Shown: positions 1 to 9,321, counted from the first letter of the stretch. The stretch is 64,000 nt of DNA from JABDJX01 sp039942715 (GCA_039942715.1 JBDVBY010000001.1:62001-126000); one strand, 5' to 3'. The notes: a model not told the origin generated them from the letters alone. Program-made: numbers and translations.

Positions 1-84
1 CGTTTCGCCGAAGTTGAAGAAGATGTCGCGCCCAAACACCTATTGGTCAGCGACTATGCAGCGTGGTTTACGCCAGCATCATAG
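1..84 (+). CDS. C-terminal end of an unidentified protein (partial)
   Basis: Frame 1 is open from the window edge for 27 codons to a TAG at 82-84, ending in WFTPAS. It would overlap the stop of the convergent Hint-domain gene by 17 bp. Convergent 3' overlaps also occur elsewhere in this window (8380-8406, 26918-26921). The fragment is too short to assign to a family. It may be chance open frame. Confidence 0.4.
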   Translation, partial: RFAEVEEDVAPKHLLVSDYAAWFTPAS

Positions 85-2125
85 CGCGCGCTTCATGCGG
101 TTTCACGCAAGGGCGAATGGCCGGACCGTAACTGGCCATGTTGCTGCGTAGCTCTGGGAACAGTGTGAACACCTCGGCGCGTGCAGCGTCCTCGATGGCC
201 TCAAGGCCCGTGCCACCGGGATAAAAGCTCTCGCTTTGCGCGCCATTGGCGGTGACGATCTGATGGGTGTCAAAGAGCATATGCACATAGGTGACCATGC
301 CACCGTAATCGACAGTGATGTTGAAATCATCAACCAGCGCCTTGGCCGGGGCTAGTACTTCGGATTCCCCAAAGTGCAACTGTGCGCGGTAGCCAGAACA
401 CAGCATCCGGTGCTGTGGCGAAACCAGCAATTCGCGATTGTTTCCAATGACGCCGCGCTGAAACCGGATCGGGGCCAAAGCACCACTTGCGCGTACGGTT
501 TTGCAACCGATCCAGCGAATGGGCTGGGGGCCATTGTCCAGCGTGAGGACCACATCACCTGCTTGCAAAGTTTCAATCCGACGCTCGCCCATTGGTGTGC
601 GGATCAGCGTTCCTTTGGTAAAGCAGATGATGTTTTCAATCTCGCTGAACGTCACCACGCTACCATCCAGCAGCACTGCCGTTCCGGCTTCGGGATCACC
701 GCTTACGAATGTGATGGTGTCCAGCTGACCGTTGAAATTAATCGTGTCGCCGTCGGTTTCTCCGGTTTCGCCACCCACGATGGAAATGGCGCCGCCATCG
801 AGCGCATCGGGGTCGATCAGGAACGTGTCATCGCCACCTTCGCCGGTGGCCACATCGCCGCCGCCAACCCCAAGAAGGTCTTCGCCGCCACCGCCGGACA
901 GAGTGTCCGCGCCAACACCGCCAAAGAGCGTGTCTGCACCTTCACCGGCAAAAATCTGGTCATCTCCGGCGCCGCCAGTGATGCTGTCATTGGCATCCGC
1001 ATAGATTGGCACGGCGTCGAAATAGACATCCGTGATATTGATCGCTTGCGTGCCGCTTAGCCCATTGGAATAGATGATCTCAATCGACGCAACCGGACCT
1101 GCGATTTCAACCAGAACAGACCCTTCGGCCTGAGCAGGGGTTTGTCCGCTATTGTCTGCTGTTATGGTGTTGCCCGAAACAGTGTCACCACCTTCAGGCG
1201 TTAAGGTGACAGTGACCGGGTTGTTGTCTGCATCAAACGCGTTAACAGTAACGATGTCGCGGTGATTTCCGGCGGCAAAGTCAATGTCGTTGATGCGAAA
1301 GCTGACGTCTTCAACGTTGTCTTGCGCTGTACCTGCTGTTGCTGGGGTGAAATCGATCGTTGCAGTAGATGTTGCCGCATCGCCATTGCCGAACATTTCA
1401 AGCGATGAGTTTGCCCCAAAGGGCTCGCCGCCTTCTCTATAGTTAGTGGTCGTGTCGACAACGAACGTCGGGTTGTTGTCGCCATCATCCGAAAAAGAAA
1501 CCTCAACATCCATGAGGCCTGTATTCTGCGTAAACCCAGCGGCCAGATTAGTGTTGTTCCCGCCTTGAGCGGTCCAGTTCAGGCTTTCGTTCACGGATTC
1601 CGGTGGCGCTGTTAAATCGTCGCCGTAAATGGTGTCGTTGCCAGCCCCCCCATCAATCGTGTCGTTGCCAGCGTTGCCAAAAACCTCGTCATCGCCGGCG
1701 CCAGATGAAATATCATCGTCGCCCGCACCGCCGAACACCAGATCACCAAGCCCGCCAGGGCCCTGACTGTTACCATCATCAACGGCGTCGCCATCAGCAT
1801 CGACAAACGTGTCGTCGATAACGTCATCGCCCGCTGTGCCATCGACCTGTGTGAGCGAAAACGGAGGAGCAGAAACGACGCTTGAGGATGAGATGGAATC
1901 GACCGGACCGAAAGCAGGTTCGAAATAAACGAACCCATCGGTGGCCAGATAATAGGTGCCGGGCTCGGTAGCTGGGCCAAACGGACTGCCTGCGAAGACC
2001 CCGGTAATGGTCCATTCGCCGCCGCCGATGATCGACGCGGTCGTAAACGTAACAAACGGATCGGTGATCGCATCACCAACATCCAGTTTGCCGTCGCCAA
2101 GTGTGACGCGATAGCCGTCAGGCAT
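68..2125 (-). CDS. RTX-repeat exoprotein with C-terminal Hint_2 domain
   Basis: A 685-residue protein. It carries glycine/aspartate nonapeptide repeats of the GGxGxDxxx type at about residues 128-170 and 383-430; these bind calcium in RTX proteins. A non-repetitive beta-rich segment (about 180-375) lies between them. The C-terminus is a Hedgehog/intein-type Hint_2 module starting at Cys501 (CFTKGTLIRTP), with the conserved IRWIG and VSPQHR blocks. Such proteins lack a classical signal peptide and are usually taken to be type I secreted; the Hint module may self-process after the Cys. The family is multi-copy and of unknown function in Roseobacters. The gene is monocistronic here, with no type I exporter nearby. 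The family call is firm; secretion and processing are inferred. Confidence 0.85.
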   Translation of the reverse strand: MPDGYRVTLGDGKLDVGDAITDPFVTFTTASIIGGGEWTITGVFAGSPFGPATEPGTYYLATDGFVYFEPAFGPVDSISSSSVVSAPPFSLTQVDGTAGDDVIDDTFVDADGDAVDDGNSQGPGGLGDLVFGGAGDDDISSGAGDDEVFGNAGNDTIDGGAGNDTIYGDDLTAPPESVNESLNWTAQGGNNTNLAAGFTQNTGLMDVEVSFSDDGDNNPTFVVDTTTNYREGGEPFGANSSLEMFGNGDAATSTATIDFTPATAGTAQDNVEDVSFRINDIDFAAGNHRDIVTVNAFDADNNPVTVTLTPEGGDTVSGNTITADNSGQTPAQAEGSVLVEIAGPVASIEIIYSNGLSGTQAINITDVYFDAVPIYADANDSITGGAGDDQIFAGEGADTLFGGVGADTLSGGGGEDLLGVGGGDVATGEGGDDTFLIDPDALDGGAISIVGGETGETDGDTINFNGQLDTITFVSGDPEAGTAVLLDGSVVTFSEIENIICFTKGTLIRTPMGERRIETLQAGDVVLTLDNGPQPIRWIGCKTVRASGALAPIRFQRGVIGNNRELLVSPQHRMLCSGYRAQLHFGESEVLAPAKALVDDFNITVDYGGMVTYVHMLFDTHQIVTANGAQSESFYPGGTGLEAIEDAARAEVFTLFPELRSNMASYGPAIRPCVKPHEARAMMLA

Positions 2126-2394
2126 AGCAGACTACTCTCTTCCAACGGTGCAAGACCGCTGACCCCACGTTTCTTCTTTTTTTCTGGCCCGGCGCATTGG
2201 CAGCAAAGGGACAGATTCTATTTCTCGCAAAATTGCACATGCCGCGGACGTTAAGCAAGTTTTAAGGATAATCTGAGGCGGAAATAGGCTTGTTTTGACC
2301 CTGAGCGGGAAAGTGTTTCGATCTTTCCCCCCTAGGTGGTGAGTTTTGGCCAATTTCACTTGGTCGCCTCTCAGCTTTGGGGCAAAAGGGCTTT

Positions 2395-2820
2395 ATGAAA
2401 TTTCTTGATTTGCCGCCCTTTTGGCTTTCGGCCTGTGCTTTCATTGCGTGGAACTTCAAAGGTCCGTTGCCCGAGATTTTCTGGCCCGGTCTTATTCTGC
2501 TGATCGTCGCGGCTTGGATTATCATTGCGGCTTTGGCGGCGTTTCGGCGTGCAAAAACAACTGTCATCCCGCATCAACAGCCTAACGCGTTGATCACAGA
2601 TGGCATCTTTCGCTTTAGCCGCAACCCGATCTATCTGGCCGATGTGATGATCATGTTGGGCATCTCGCTAATCTGGGGCAGCGTCGTGGGACTCGCCTTG
2701 ACCCTGACCCTTGCGCTGGTGCTGGACCGACGCTTTATCCAACCGGAAGAGGCGCGATTGGCCGCCGCGTTTGGTGCTGATTTCGAGTATTATCGCGGCT
2801 CTGTGCGCAAGTGGTTTTAG
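2395..2820 (+). CDS. Isoprenylcysteine carboxyl methyltransferase-like membrane protein
   Basis: A 141-residue integral membrane protein. Hydrophobic segments lie at about residues 5-20, 30-50 and 85-110. The C-terminal half carries the ICMT/phospholipid methyltransferase signature: RNPIYL, then a Glu (EEARL), then a Tyr/Arg-rich end (EYYRGSVRKWF). The usual role of the fold is SAM-dependent methylation of a lipid or a membrane-embedded substrate; the substrate cannot be read from sequence. I chose the ATG at 2395 because AAAAGGG lies just upstream; an in-frame TTG at 2377 is less likely. It stands alone between the Hint gene and pntA. Confidence 0.75.
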   Translation: MKFLDLPPFWLSACAFIAWNFKGPLPEIFWPGLILLIVAAWIIIAALAAFRRAKTTVIPHQQPNALITDGIFRFSRNPIYLADVMIMLGISLIWGSVVGLALTLTLALVLDRRFIQPEEARLAAAFGADFEYYRGSVRKWF

Positions 2821-2921
2821 ATATCTGTGCGCTTGCGCAAGAACTTACCTTGAGAAACCGACGAACCAGCGCTAGATAACAGCGCTATTGCGTCCATTGG
2901 ATTACGGGGGAGAACGGCTCA

Positions 2922-4493
2922 ATGAAGATCGGTGCACCAAAAGAAGTGGCATCAGGCGAGGCCCGCGTGGCGATGACGCCGCAAAGTGCCAAAGACCTCC
3001 AGAAACTTGGCCACACATGTCTGATCCAGAAGGGCGCGGGCGAGGCCGCAGGGTTTTCGGACGCAGCATATAAAGAGGCCGGGGTTGAAGTGACGTCTGG
3101 TGCCTCTGTTTGGTCTGACGCCGAGGTGGTTGTGAAAGTTCAGCCGCCCACCAATGCCGAGGCCTCCAAGCTTTCCGATGATCAGACGCTGATCTCGTTC
3201 TTCTATCCCGCCGCCAATGAAGCGCTGATGGAAACCGCCAAATCCAAAGGCGCGTCTGTTATCGCAATGGACATGGTCCCGCGTATTTCGCGCGCTCAGA
3301 AGATGGACGCGCTGTCTTCTATGGCGAACATCGCTGGCTACCGCGCTGTTATTGAAGCAGGAAACAACTTTGGTCGTTTCTTTACCGGGCAGGTGACTGC
3401 TGCGGGCAAAGTGCCACCTGCGAAGGTTTTAATCGTTGGTGCTGGCGTGGCTGGTTTGGCCGCCGTTGGCACGGCAACTTCGCTTGGCGCGATTACGTAT
3501 GCGTTCGACGTGCGCCCCGAAGTGGCTGAGCAAATTGAATCGATGGGGGCCGAGTTTGTCTTCCTTGATTTCGATGAGGAGACGACTGACGGCGCCGAGA
3601 CTGGTGGTTACGCTGCTGTGTCCTCGCCCGAATTTGCCGCAGCCCAGCTTGCCAAGTTCCGCGAGATCGCGCCTGATATCGATATCGTCATCACAACCGC
3701 GCTGATCCCAAACCGCGATGCGCCGATCCTTTGGACCAAAGATATGGTCGAGATGATGAAGCCGGGTTCGGTCATTGTTGACCTTGCCGCCGAACGTGGC
3801 GGCAACTGTGAGCTGACCGAGAAGGACAAAAAGATCGTAACCGATAATGGCGTGACTATTGTCGGCTACACCGATTTCCCGTCCCGGATGGCGACGCAAT
3901 CCTCGCTGCTTTACGCCACCAACATCCGTCACATGCTGACTGATCTGACGCCCGAAAAAGACGGTGTTGTGAACCACGACATGGAAGACGATGTGATCCG
4001 CGGCGCGACCGTGACCCACAAAGGCGAGATCACATGGCCGCCCCCACCGCCGAAAACCAAGGCGATTGCGGCGCAGCCACGTAAAGAGCCGCCAAAGGAA
4101 CTGACGCCGGAAGAAAAGCGCGCCGAGGAAGTCGCGGCGTTTAAGAAAGAGACGATGACGCAAGTGGGCCTTTTGGCCGTCGGCGGTGCGCTGATCCTCG
4201 CCGTGGGCACAGTTGCTCCGGCAAGCTTTATGCAGCACTTTATCGTCTTTGTTCTGTCGGTTTTCATCGGCTTCCAAGTGATTTGGAACGTCTCGCACAG
4301 CTTGCATACGCCGCTGATGGCCGTCACCAACGCAATCTCATCGATCATCATCCTTGGTGCTTTGGTGCAAGTCGGGTCGGGCTCTTGGCTGATCACGATT
4401 TTGGCCGCGCTTGGTATTTTCATGGCCTCGGTCAACATCTTTGGTGGCTTCCTTGTCACTCGGCGCATGCTTGCCATGTTCCAGAAATCTTAA
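2922..4493 (+). CDS. pntA: NAD(P) transhydrogenase subunit alpha (PntA)
   Basis: A 523-residue alpha subunit of the proton-translocating transhydrogenase, which uses proton motive force to reduce NADP+ with NADH. Residues 1 to about 370 form the NAD(H)-binding domain I, with the Rossmann motif VGAGVAGLAA near residue 170. A Pro/Lys/Glu-rich linker (about 365-405) leads to several C-terminal membrane segments. Domain I and the membrane part are fused as in E. coli, not split as in Rhodospirillum. A strong GGGGGAG ribosome site precedes the ATG. pntB follows after 15 bp. With zwf nearby, the locus concerns NADPH supply. Confidence 0.97.
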   Translation: MKIGAPKEVASGEARVAMTPQSAKDLQKLGHTCLIQKGAGEAAGFSDAAYKEAGVEVTSGASVWSDAEVVVKVQPPTNAEASKLSDDQTLISFFYPAANEALMETAKSKGASVIAMDMVPRISRAQKMDALSSMANIAGYRAVIEAGNNFGRFFTGQVTAAGKVPPAKVLIVGAGVAGLAAVGTATSLGAITYAFDVRPEVAEQIESMGAEFVFLDFDEETTDGAETGGYAAVSSPEFAAAQLAKFREIAPDIDIVITTALIPNRDAPILWTKDMVEMMKPGSVIVDLAAERGGNCELTEKDKKIVTDNGVTIVGYTDFPSRMATQSSLLYATNIRHMLTDLTPEKDGVVNHDMEDDVIRGATVTHKGEITWPPPPPKTKAIAAQPRKEPPKELTPEEKRAEEVAAFKKETMTQVGLLAVGGALILAVGTVAPASFMQHFIVFVLSVFIGFQVIWNVSHSLHTPLMAVTNAISSIIILGALVQVGSGSWLITILAALGIFMASVNIFGGFLVTRRMLAMFQKS

Positions 4494-4508
4494 GGTAGGG
4501 GCAGAGAC

Positions 4509-6059
4509 ATGGACTTCGGATTTACCACTGCTGCCTACGTTGTTGCGGCTGTTCTTTTCATCTTCTCGCTTGGTGGCCTTTCGGGGCAGGAAAGCGCGAA
4601 ACGTGCCGTCTGGTACGGCATCGTCGGGATGGCGATTGCTGTTGTGGCGACGCTTATCGGTCCCGGCACTGGCTTGTCGCTTCTCTCAATTGTTCTGATC
4701 GCATTGGGCGGGATCGTTGGCCACCAACTGGCCACACGGGTCGAGATGACCCAGATGCCCGAGCTTGTTGCGATCATGCATTCGCTTGTGGGCTTGGCCG
4801 CCGTGTTCGTCGGCTTTAATGCCGACATCGAAATTGCGCGGGTGGGGAACATCTTTGCAGACGCTGGTCTGGCGTTCCCGGCTGTGGCCAAGGATTTGGC
4901 GAGCGGTGCGGAAGCGGTTGCCGCTGATCTTGTGGCACGCGGCGCCGTGATGGATGAGCTTGGCGCTTTTGCCTCGTTGATCGCCAAGAAAACAGCGGTC
5001 GAGATTACGATCCTGCGGGTTGAGCTTGTGCTTGGCATCTGGATTGGGGCGGTCACTTTCACCGGTTCTGTCATCGCTTACGGCAAGCTGGCTGGGAAGG
5101 TCGACAGTGCCGCCAAGCAGATGCAACTGCCGAATGAGGAAAACCCGATTGGGCTGATCTCGGGCCATGCGCTGAACGCCATTGCGGCCGCCCTCTCGGT
5201 GATCCTGCTGATCATGTACCTTTCTGGCGCGGGAAGCTGGACGCTTGTTCTGCTGACCATCGCAGCGCTGTTCATCGGCTATCACCTGATCATGGGTATT
5301 GGCGGCGCGGACATGCCCGTCGTTGTTTCCATGCTCAACAGCTATTCCGGTTGGGCAGCGGCAGCGATCGGCTTCAGCCTTGGCAATGACCTTCTGATCG
5401 TGGTTGGTGCGCTGGTTGGTTCAAGTGGTGCGATCCTGTCTTACATCATGTGTAAGGCAATGAACCGGTCGTTCGTGAGTGTGATCCTTGGCGGTTTTGG
5501 CGGCGGTGGCGGCGAGCAGATGGCTGTTGAAGGCGAGCAGATCGCCATTGACGCCGACGGTGTTGCGGCAGCTCTGAACGATGCCGACAGCGTTGTAATC
5601 ATCCCCGGTTACGGCATGGCGGTGGCGCAGGCTCAGCAGGCGGTCAGTGAAATGACCAAAAAGCTGCGCGCAGCCGGAAAAGAGGTGCGCTTTGCGATCC
5701 ACCCAGTTGCCGGGCGTTTGCCGGGGCACATGAACGTGCTTCTGGCCGAGGCAAAGGTGCCTTACGACATCGTGCTGGAAATGGATGAAATCAACGACGA
5801 TTTCCCCGACACAGACGTTGCTATCATCATCGGTTCAAATGATATCGTGAACCCGGCTGCGCAAGACGACCCGAACAGCCCTATTGCCGGCATGCCGGTA
5901 TTGGAAGTGTGGAAAGCCAAGCAGGTGTTTGTGTCCAAGCGTGGGCAGGGCACTGGCTACTCGGGCATCGAAAATCCGCTGTTTTATAAAGAAAACACGC
6001 GGATGTTCTACGGCGATGCCAAGGCTTCGGTCGACTCGCTCTTGCCCAAGCTTGAGTGA
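4509..6059 (+). CDS. pntB: NAD(P) transhydrogenase subunit beta (PntB)
   Basis: A 516-residue membrane subunit. The N-terminal two thirds are a bundle of hydrophobic helices forming the proton channel. The soluble domain III (about residues 340-516) binds NADP(H): it has PGYGMAVAQAQ as the nucleotide loop, then HPVAGRLPGHMNVLLAEA and the KRGQGTGYSG loop that closes over NADP. It is longer than the E. coli subunit (about 460 residues). It is co-transcribed with pntA, and an intrinsic terminator follows within 25 bp, so pntAB is a closed two-gene operon. Confidence 0.97.
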   Translation: MDFGFTTAAYVVAAVLFIFSLGGLSGQESAKRAVWYGIVGMAIAVVATLIGPGTGLSLLSIVLIALGGIVGHQLATRVEMTQMPELVAIMHSLVGLAAVFVGFNADIEIARVGNIFADAGLAFPAVAKDLASGAEAVAADLVARGAVMDELGAFASLIAKKTAVEITILRVELVLGIWIGAVTFTGSVIAYGKLAGKVDSAAKQMQLPNEENPIGLISGHALNAIAAALSVILLIMYLSGAGSWTLVLLTIAALFIGYHLIMGIGGADMPVVVSMLNSYSGWAAAAIGFSLGNDLLIVVGALVGSSGAILSYIMCKAMNRSFVSVILGGFGGGGGEQMAVEGEQIAIDADGVAAALNDADSVVIIPGYGMAVAQAQQAVSEMTKKLRAAGKEVRFAIHPVAGRLPGHMNVLLAEAKVPYDIVLEMDEINDDFPDTDVAIIIGSNDIVNPAAQDDPNSPIAGMPVLEVWKAKQVFVSKRGQGTGYSGIENPLFYKENTRMFYGDAKASVDSLLPKLE

Positions 6060-6081
6060 AGTCTTTGCGATAAGTTTTCAC

Positions 6082-6110
6082 AAGGCCCGGGTTTTACTCG
6101 GGCCTTTTTT
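6082..6110 (+). terminator. Intrinsic terminator of pntAB
   Basis: An 8-bp GC-rich stem (AAGGCCCG at 6082-6089 with CGGGCCTT at 6099-6106) is followed by a run of T. It lies 22 bp after the pntB stop. Confidence 0.9.
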
Positions 6111-6215
6111 CGTTCTAGGGCCTTGAGCCGACAGACAATGCCAAGTGCTATTGTTAAATTTTGAACGTATTTGGTCTATGGTTCATTCACCATTTGGAGA
6201 ATGAGGAGATGTGGT

Positions 6216-6593
6216 GTGAGCATAGAACCATGCCTGAGTTGCCGAGACATAAAGACGTCAATCGAGTTTTACACGCAGGTCCTTGATTTTGACGTGGCGG
6301 TCGCCCCGCACGCTGACCCTGATCAGTTTAGCTCGCGCTACGCAGCTCTGTCGCGAGACGGAGACATCCTCCATATTAGCAGCCATGCCCGTGAGAATGG
6401 CGCCTTCGGCGCAGAGATATATATAAGGGTCAACAACGTTGATGCGCTGTGTGAAAGGTTTGTCGCGAATGGCGTCAAGCTTACAGTTCCAAGCGGTGGA
6501 ACTACCCCGATTGATCAGACATGGGGGATGCGCGAAATAGGGTTTCGCGACCCAGATGGAAACAAGATTACCGTCGGACAATCTCTGGATTAA
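6216..6593 (+). CDS. VOC-family (glyoxalase/bleomycin-resistance fold) protein
   Basis: A 125-residue single-module vicinal-oxygen-chelate protein. It opens with the usual strand and helix (SIEFYTQVLDFDV) and closes with FRDPDGNKITV, typical of glyoxalase and fosfomycin/bleomycin-resistance relatives. Two such modules normally form one active site, so it probably dimerises. Substrate and metal are unknown. I chose the GTG at 6216 because GAGGAG sits 7 bp upstream; an ATG at 6201 in the same frame overlaps that ribosome site. Confidence 0.8.
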   Translation: MSIEPCLSCRDIKTSIEFYTQVLDFDVAVAPHADPDQFSSRYAALSRDGDILHISSHARENGAFGAEIYIRVNNVDALCERFVANGVKLTVPSGGTTPIDQTWGMREIGFRDPDGNKITVGQSLD

Positions 6594-6843
6594 GCCTGCG
6601 CAATCCGGTTCAGAATGAGCGCCACATCGCAGACGCGTTCACACCTAAGCGCGGCGATGGTTGCGCATCGAATTCCTTGCTTTCGAAACCGCAAAGACCT
6701 GTTGTCAATGCACCTCAATATGTTGCGTTCATATGGGGGTTGTCAGGGGGCAGGTGCCATATATAGTCCCCTTAAATCAACTGAGGCGGGATGTGCCGCC
6801 TTTGAGCCAAAGCAAAGGTAGACAGGGCGAGGACGAAGTCCAG

Positions 6844-7428
6844 ATGAGTGGTGAGTTTAGAACGAATTTTGTGCGAGAGCCCAACAACCTGCGTCATAAC
6901 CCGGCGCTGGTGCTGAACGCTGATTACCGTCCGCTAAGCTATTACCCCTTGTCGCTGTGGCCCTGGCAGGATGCTGTCAAAGCCGCTTGGCTGGATCGCG
7001 TGCAAATTCTGGCGGAATACGACGAGGTTGTGCGCAGCCCGTCGACGTCGATCCGTATCCCGTCGGTCGTGGTCCTGAAAGAATACGTCCAGCCGCAAAA
7101 ACGTGTGGCCTTCACCCGCTTTAACCTTTTCTTGCGCGATCAGTTTTGCTGTCAGTATTGCGGAGCCAAGGGCGATCTGACCTTTGATCACGTTGTGCCG
7201 CGTGCGCGTGGTGGCGTGACAAGTTGGGAAAACGTGGTTGCAGCTTGCTCTACCTGCAATTTGCGCAAAGGCTCGAAGTCGCTGCGTCAGGTTGCGATGA
7301 GCCTGCGTCGCTCACCGCGTCAACCGGCTGCGGAAGAGTTGCGCAATCAGGGCCGCAAGTTCCCGCCGAACCATTTGCACGAAACATGGCTTGATTTCCT
7401 TTACTGGGACGCTGAATTGGAGGCCTGA
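6844..7428 (+). CDS. HNH endonuclease family protein
   Basis: A 194-residue protein. The N-terminal half is conserved in alphaproteobacteria (NADYRPLSYYPLSLWPW). A C-terminal HNH module has a first zinc pair CQYC, the catalytic segment TFDHVVPRARGG, the central Asn (SWENVV) and a second CxxC (CSTCN). The nuclease core appears complete. This type is a core chromosomal gene in Rhodobacterales with unknown cellular role, not part of a recognisable phage or restriction system. The ATG at 6844 is preferred over upstream in-frame starts because the conserved part begins there. An agmatinase-family gene follows after 6 bp. Confidence 0.88.
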   Translation: MSGEFRTNFVREPNNLRHNPALVLNADYRPLSYYPLSLWPWQDAVKAAWLDRVQILAEYDEVVRSPSTSIRIPSVVVLKEYVQPQKRVAFTRFNLFLRDQFCCQYCGAKGDLTFDHVVPRARGGVTSWENVVAACSTCNLRKGSKSLRQVAMSLRRSPRQPAAEELRNQGRKFPPNHLHETWLDFLYWDAELEA

Positions 7429-7434
7429 TGCCTC

Positions 7435-8406
7435 ATGTCTGATACTTTTTTCACTCCCGTTTCTGGTTTCGATCTTCCGCGCTTTGCAGGCGTGCCGACG
7501 TTCATGCGTCTTCCGCATGTGCCGCCTGATCATCCGCGTTTTAGGGATGTGGACATCGGTCTTGTTGGCACGCCGTGGGACGCAGGCACCACTAACCGCC
7601 CCGGACCACGACATGGCCCGCGGCAAATGCGCGACGCTTCAAGCATGATCCGCGCCGAACATCCAGTGAGCGGGATCAGGCCATTTGAAGCGGCCAATGT
7701 CGCGGATTTGGGCGATGCAGCACCTAATCCGGCGAACCTAGAGGATACGCTTGAGCGCTTCACCGCCTTTTACAACGCTCTGAAAGACAACGGCATTTGC
7801 CCTTTGACGGCGGGCGGGGATCATCTGTGTTCACTGCCAATTCTGCGCGGAATCGCAAGCGAAGCGCCTGTTGGCATGATCCACTTTGACAGCCACACAG
7901 ACCTTTATCACAGCTATTTTGGTGGGCAGATGTACACCCACGGAACGCCATTCAGACGCGCGATCGAAGAGGGGCTTCTGGATCCTAAACGCGTCGTGCA
8001 GATTGGTTTGCGCGGATCAATGTATGACCGTGAAGATATTGAATTTGGCCAAAGTGTTGGCGTGCGGATGATCCGGATCGAAGAGTTCATGGCGCGCGGC
8101 GTGGAGGACGTAATGAGCGAGGCGCGCGAGATCGTCGGTGATGCGCCCACTTACGTTAGCTATGACATTGACTTCATCGACCCAGCCTTTGCGCCGGGCA
8201 CCGGAACGCCTGAAGTTGGCGGGCCAAATAGTTTTCAGGCGTTAGAGGTGTGCCGCCATTTAAGCGAGCTCGACATCATCGGCGCGGATGTGGTCGAAGT
8301 GTCGCCGCCCTTTGATCCAAGCGGTGCGACGGCTTATCTTGGTGTTTCTATCATGTTTGAGCTTCTCTGCGCTATGGTCTCAGCCCGAACAGCTGGCGCC
8401 ACCTAA
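7435..8406 (+). CDS. speB: Agmatinase/arginase-family ureohydrolase
   Basis: A 323-residue binuclear-manganese ureohydrolase. Metal-binding motifs are intact: GGDHLCSLP, HFDSHTD and SYDIDFIDPAFAPGTGTPE. The family hydrolyses guanidino compounds to urea plus an amine. Agmatine is the default prediction, giving putrescine, but guanidinobutyrate or guanidinopropionate hydrolases look the same at this level. It is probably co-transcribed with the HNH gene upstream (6-bp gap). Its last 27 bp overlap the convergent radical SAM gene. Confidence 0.9.
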   Translation: MSDTFFTPVSGFDLPRFAGVPTFMRLPHVPPDHPRFRDVDIGLVGTPWDAGTTNRPGPRHGPRQMRDASSMIRAEHPVSGIRPFEAANVADLGDAAPNPANLEDTLERFTAFYNALKDNGICPLTAGGDHLCSLPILRGIASEAPVGMIHFDSHTDLYHSYFGGQMYTHGTPFRRAIEEGLLDPKRVVQIGLRGSMYDREDIEFGQSVGVRMIRIEEFMARGVEDVMSEAREIVGDAPTYVSYDIDFIDPAFAPGTGTPEVGGPNSFQALEVCRHLSELDIIGADVVEVSPPFDPSGATAYLGVSIMFELLCAMVSARTAGAT

Positions 8407-9321
8407 CACGCAAAACTGCGAACAATGCGAATGGTTTAGTTTCACCGGTGCTTCGGCCTCTTCCAGCGAGGTGCCCAATTCAAACTGTGGATCGTAGGGC
8501 AGAAGCGTGCAGGCGACGACGGCTGGTGCGTCTGCCCCTTTGCGTTTGACCACCATGCGGGACGATGAACACATCACGCTGGTGGGCGCGACGTCCAAGA
8601 TGCCCCAACAGGCGTCCGTGATTTCAGGCACTTCGACGTCGCCTGTAATCTCGGGGAAAAGGACCGTTTTCGCAGGATGTTGCGGGTCGATATTAAAATC
8701 TTCGGCTGCAAAAAGCGCACCATAGCCAAGGCGTGCGGCAGCTTCTGGCTCGTCCCACATTGTGCGCCCGGCCACTGTCATCGTCGCTTGGGCGTCGCGC
8801 AACCAGCGCATTCCTTTCAGCGAGATTTCAAAGCTTCCTTTGCCGCGTTCCTTTTCATGGAAATCTGCACTCCAATGATCAAGCGATATGCGGAACGTAA
8901 GCTTGTCGCGATACGCTTCGATAAGCTCGGAAAGTCCAGCCAGCACTGACTTGCGCATCATCGGGCGCATCGCATTGGTCAGCACCAACACGTCATACCC
9001 GCGCTCTAGAGAGCGGCGCATCATCTCGATCATCTGCGGGTTCATGAACGGCTCGCCACCGGTAAAGGCGATTTCACGCACGCCCCAATTGCGATCCTCA
9101 AGCTGATCTAGGTAGTCGCTGACCTCATCAGCTGTCAGGTAGACAAGCGCGTCATTGGTCGGGCTGCTTTCGATGTAGCAACTTTCACAGGCAATGTTGC
9201 ACAGCGTACCAGTGTTAAACCAAAGCGTTTCAGGATTGCTCAGAGCAACTTCTGCACGTCGCTCGCCCTTCGCTGTCAGGAAGGGGTCCTGAAATTTCTC
9301 AGCCGCCAGATGGTCTTTCAT
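8380..9321 (-). CDS. Radical SAM enzyme with C-terminal cysteine cluster
   Basis: A 313-residue protein with the CxxxCxxC signature CNIACESC near residue 38, which binds the SAM-ligating [4Fe-4S] cluster, and a glycine-rich FTGGEPFMNP strand. The C-terminus adds further cysteines, including CSQFCVLGGASC, suggesting an auxiliary Fe-S cluster as in SPASM/Twitch enzymes. The reaction is unknown; relatives are annotated only as radical SAM proteins or Fe-S oxidoreductases. It converges on the agmatinase gene with a 27-bp overlap and diverges from zwf. Nothing nearby looks like a peptide substrate. Confidence 0.88.
   Translation of the reverse strand: MKDHLAAEKFQDPFLTAKGERRAEVALSNPETLWFNTGTLCNIACESCYIESSPTNDALVYLTADEVSDYLDQLEDRNWGVREIAFTGGEPFMNPQMIEMMRRSLERGYDVLVLTNAMRPMMRKSVLAGLSELIEAYRDKLTFRISLDHWSADFHEKERGKGSFEISLKGMRWLRDAQATMTVAGRTMWDEPEAAARLGYGALFAAEDFNIDPQHPAKTVLFPEITGDVEVPEITDACWGILDVAPTSVMCSSSRMVVKRKGADAPAVVACTLLPYDPQFELGTSLEEAEAPVKLNHSHCSQFCVLGGASCSG

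Noticed and set aside
374..1060. 228-codon plus-strand frame opposite the Hint/RTX gene
   Set aside because: It lies wholly antisense to a clear RTX/Hint coding region; its composition mirrors the Gly/Asp repeats and it has no known motif.
128..1700. DNA repeats in the first gene considered as a mobile or CRISPR-like array
   Set aside because: They are in-frame coding repeats for calcium-binding nonapeptides.
2832..2841. CTTGCGCAAG palindrome upstream of pntA
   Set aside because: A short self-complementary 10-mer with no matching regulator family or second copy seen.
3429..4307. 292-codon minus-strand frame opposite pntA
   Set aside because: Antisense shadow of a highly conserved gene; His/Arg-rich translation typical of the opposite frame of GC-rich genes.
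6784..6801. Hairpin AGGCGG-GATGTG-CCGCCT before the HNH gene
   Set aside because: Only 6 bp and not followed by a T run; too common in GC-rich DNA to call a terminator or riboswitch.
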